NCBI GenBank assembly: GCA_945903305.1 | Contig: CAMDOA010000023.1 | Span: 1-35,262, forward strand | Direction of reading: 5' to 3' | Source of the DNA: Chitinophaga pinensis | Lineage (GTDB): Bacteria; Bacteroidota; Bacteroidia; Chitinophagales; UBA10324 | DNA: 35,262 bases | In this document: piece after piece, positions 34,674 through 35,262 of the stretch | How the letters are laid out: each line of letters begins with the position of its first letter | Numbering within the stretch: position 1 is the stretch's first letter | The notes under the pieces: model-generated | Told to the model about the DNA's origin: nothing | The model's database searches: none | What the model saw: the letters and a program-made list of their open reading frames with translations, nothing else | Position numbers and translations under genes: made by a program

Positions 34674-35262
34674 ATGGAAACAGTAGTAAGTGGAATAAGG
34701 CCAACTGGCAACATGCATCTGGGAAATTATTTTGGTGCAGTCAAAAATTTTTTAACTATGCAACATGAAGCAAATTGCTTTTTTTTTGTTGCTGATTATC
34801 ATTCGCTCACTACACATCCGCATCCCGATAATTTAAATGCTTCTGTTCGGCAGATAATATCAGAATACATTGCCTGTGGTTTAGATACGGAAATAGCTAC
34901 GCTTTATGTACAAAGCGATTTACCCGAAACAGCCGAATTATATTTAATGCTCAACATGCTTTCATATGTTGGTGAGCTGGAGAGAAGCGCATCATTCAAA
35001 GAAAAAATCAGAACAAATCCGGATAATGTTAATGCCGGATTACTGACCTATCCGGTTTTAATGGCAGCTGATATTTTAATTCACAAGGCATTCAAAGTAC
35101 CGGTAGGCAAGGACCAGGAACAACATTTAGAAATGACCAGAAATTTCGCTTCTCGATTTAATCATTTATATAAAACTGATTTTTTTCCTCAGCCTGTTGC
35201 TTACAATTTTGGCGCTCAGTTAGTAAAAGTTCCGGGTCTTGATGGCAGCGGAAAAATGGGAA
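34674..35262 (+). CDS. trpS: Tryptophanyl-tRNA synthetase, N-terminal 196 residues (cut by window edge)
   Basis: An ATG at 34674 opens a frame that runs to the window end. The product starts METVVSGIRPTGNMHLGNYFGAVKNF, which carries the TrpS 'SGIxPTG-x-HLGNY' start containing the class I HIGH-like motif (TGNMHLGNY). Further TrpS signatures follow: FFFVADYHSLTTHP, the helix ATLYVQSDLPETAELYLMLNM, LLTYPVLMAADIL, VPVGKDQEQHLEMTRNFASRFN, and VKVPGLDGSGKMG at the edge, the first part of the KMSKS-like loop (normally GSGKMGKS). The enzyme charges tRNA-Trp with tryptophan using ATP. Full length is usually about 320-330 residues, so about 60% is visible. Nothing looks abnormal. Confidence 0.96.
   Translation, partial: METVVSGIRPTGNMHLGNYFGAVKNFLTMQHEANCFFFVADYHSLTTHPHPDNLNASVRQIISEYIACGLDTEIATLYVQSDLPETAELYLMLNMLSYVGELERSASFKEKIRTNPDNVNAGLLTYPVLMAADILIHKAFKVPVGKDQEQHLEMTRNFASRFNHLYKTDFFPQPVAYNFGAQLVKVPGLDGSGKMG

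Overview
The window comes from an AT-rich genome of the phylum Bacteroidota, probably a free-living member of the Chitinophagales/Flavobacteriales type (lineage is inferred, not tested). The evidence is three secreted proteins with type A C-terminal sorting domains of the type IX secretion system (T9SS), one giant protein with a type B (gliding-motility/CHU_C-like) sorting domain beside a PorP/SprF homologue, a TonB-dependent receptor with a carboxypeptidase-like N-terminal extension, and several TAnnTTTG-type -7 promoter elements. No rRNA, tRNA, CRISPR array or complete transposase gene was seen.

Layout. 1-60 (-): first 20 codons of homogentisate 1,2-dioxygenase. About 197-995 (+): an AAA-family ATPase gene broken by at least one frameshift. 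1004-1073: a ten-copy heptanucleotide array. 1108-1566 (+): secreted YciI-like protein. 1621-1992: two 132/133-bp MITE/REP-like elements and a third copy interrupted by another repeat. 2059-2517 (-): DUF1905/YdeI protein. 2673-5792 (-): T9SS cargo with a propeller-like N-terminus, three Ig-like repeats and a GEVED domain. 6141-7781 (-): ABC-F ATPase with a degenerate second ATP site. 8085-9065 (+) and 9258-10268 (-): convergent paralogous T9SS cargo genes sharing a bidirectional terminator. 10353-14873 (+): methyltransferase, then two overlapping M16-like genes that both lack the zinc motif. 14973-15836 (-): outer-membrane-barrel-like protein. 16075-18702 (+): His/Cys-rich small exported protein and a TonB-dependent receptor, probably a metal-uptake pair. 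18812-21772 (+): FAD-dependent dehydrogenase and a secreted alpha/alpha-barrel (terpene-cyclase-fold-like) protein in an operon. 21883-23496 (+): ATP-dependent PEP carboxykinase. 23770-31799 (-): PorP/SprF protein and a 2321-residue modular surface protein with 15 PKD-like and 12 Ig-like modules. 32090-33712 (+): acyl-CoA carboxylase beta subunit. 33855-34613 (+): TPR plus TonB-C protein. 34674-end (+): tryptophanyl-tRNA synthetase, cut by the window edge.

How the genes relate. Most of the window is cell-envelope and secretion biology: T9SS cargo, their probable anchor (PorP/SprF), a TonB receptor and exported M16-like proteins. Housekeeping metabolism is interspersed: gluconeogenesis (pckA), acyl-CoA carboxylation, tyrosine catabolism (hmgA) and translation (trpS, ABC-F). 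I see no defence system or mobile island. The least ordinary items are the doubled zinc-less M16 pair, the exact 3-module super-repeat inside the giant adhesin-like protein, and the decaying repeat-rich locus at the left end.
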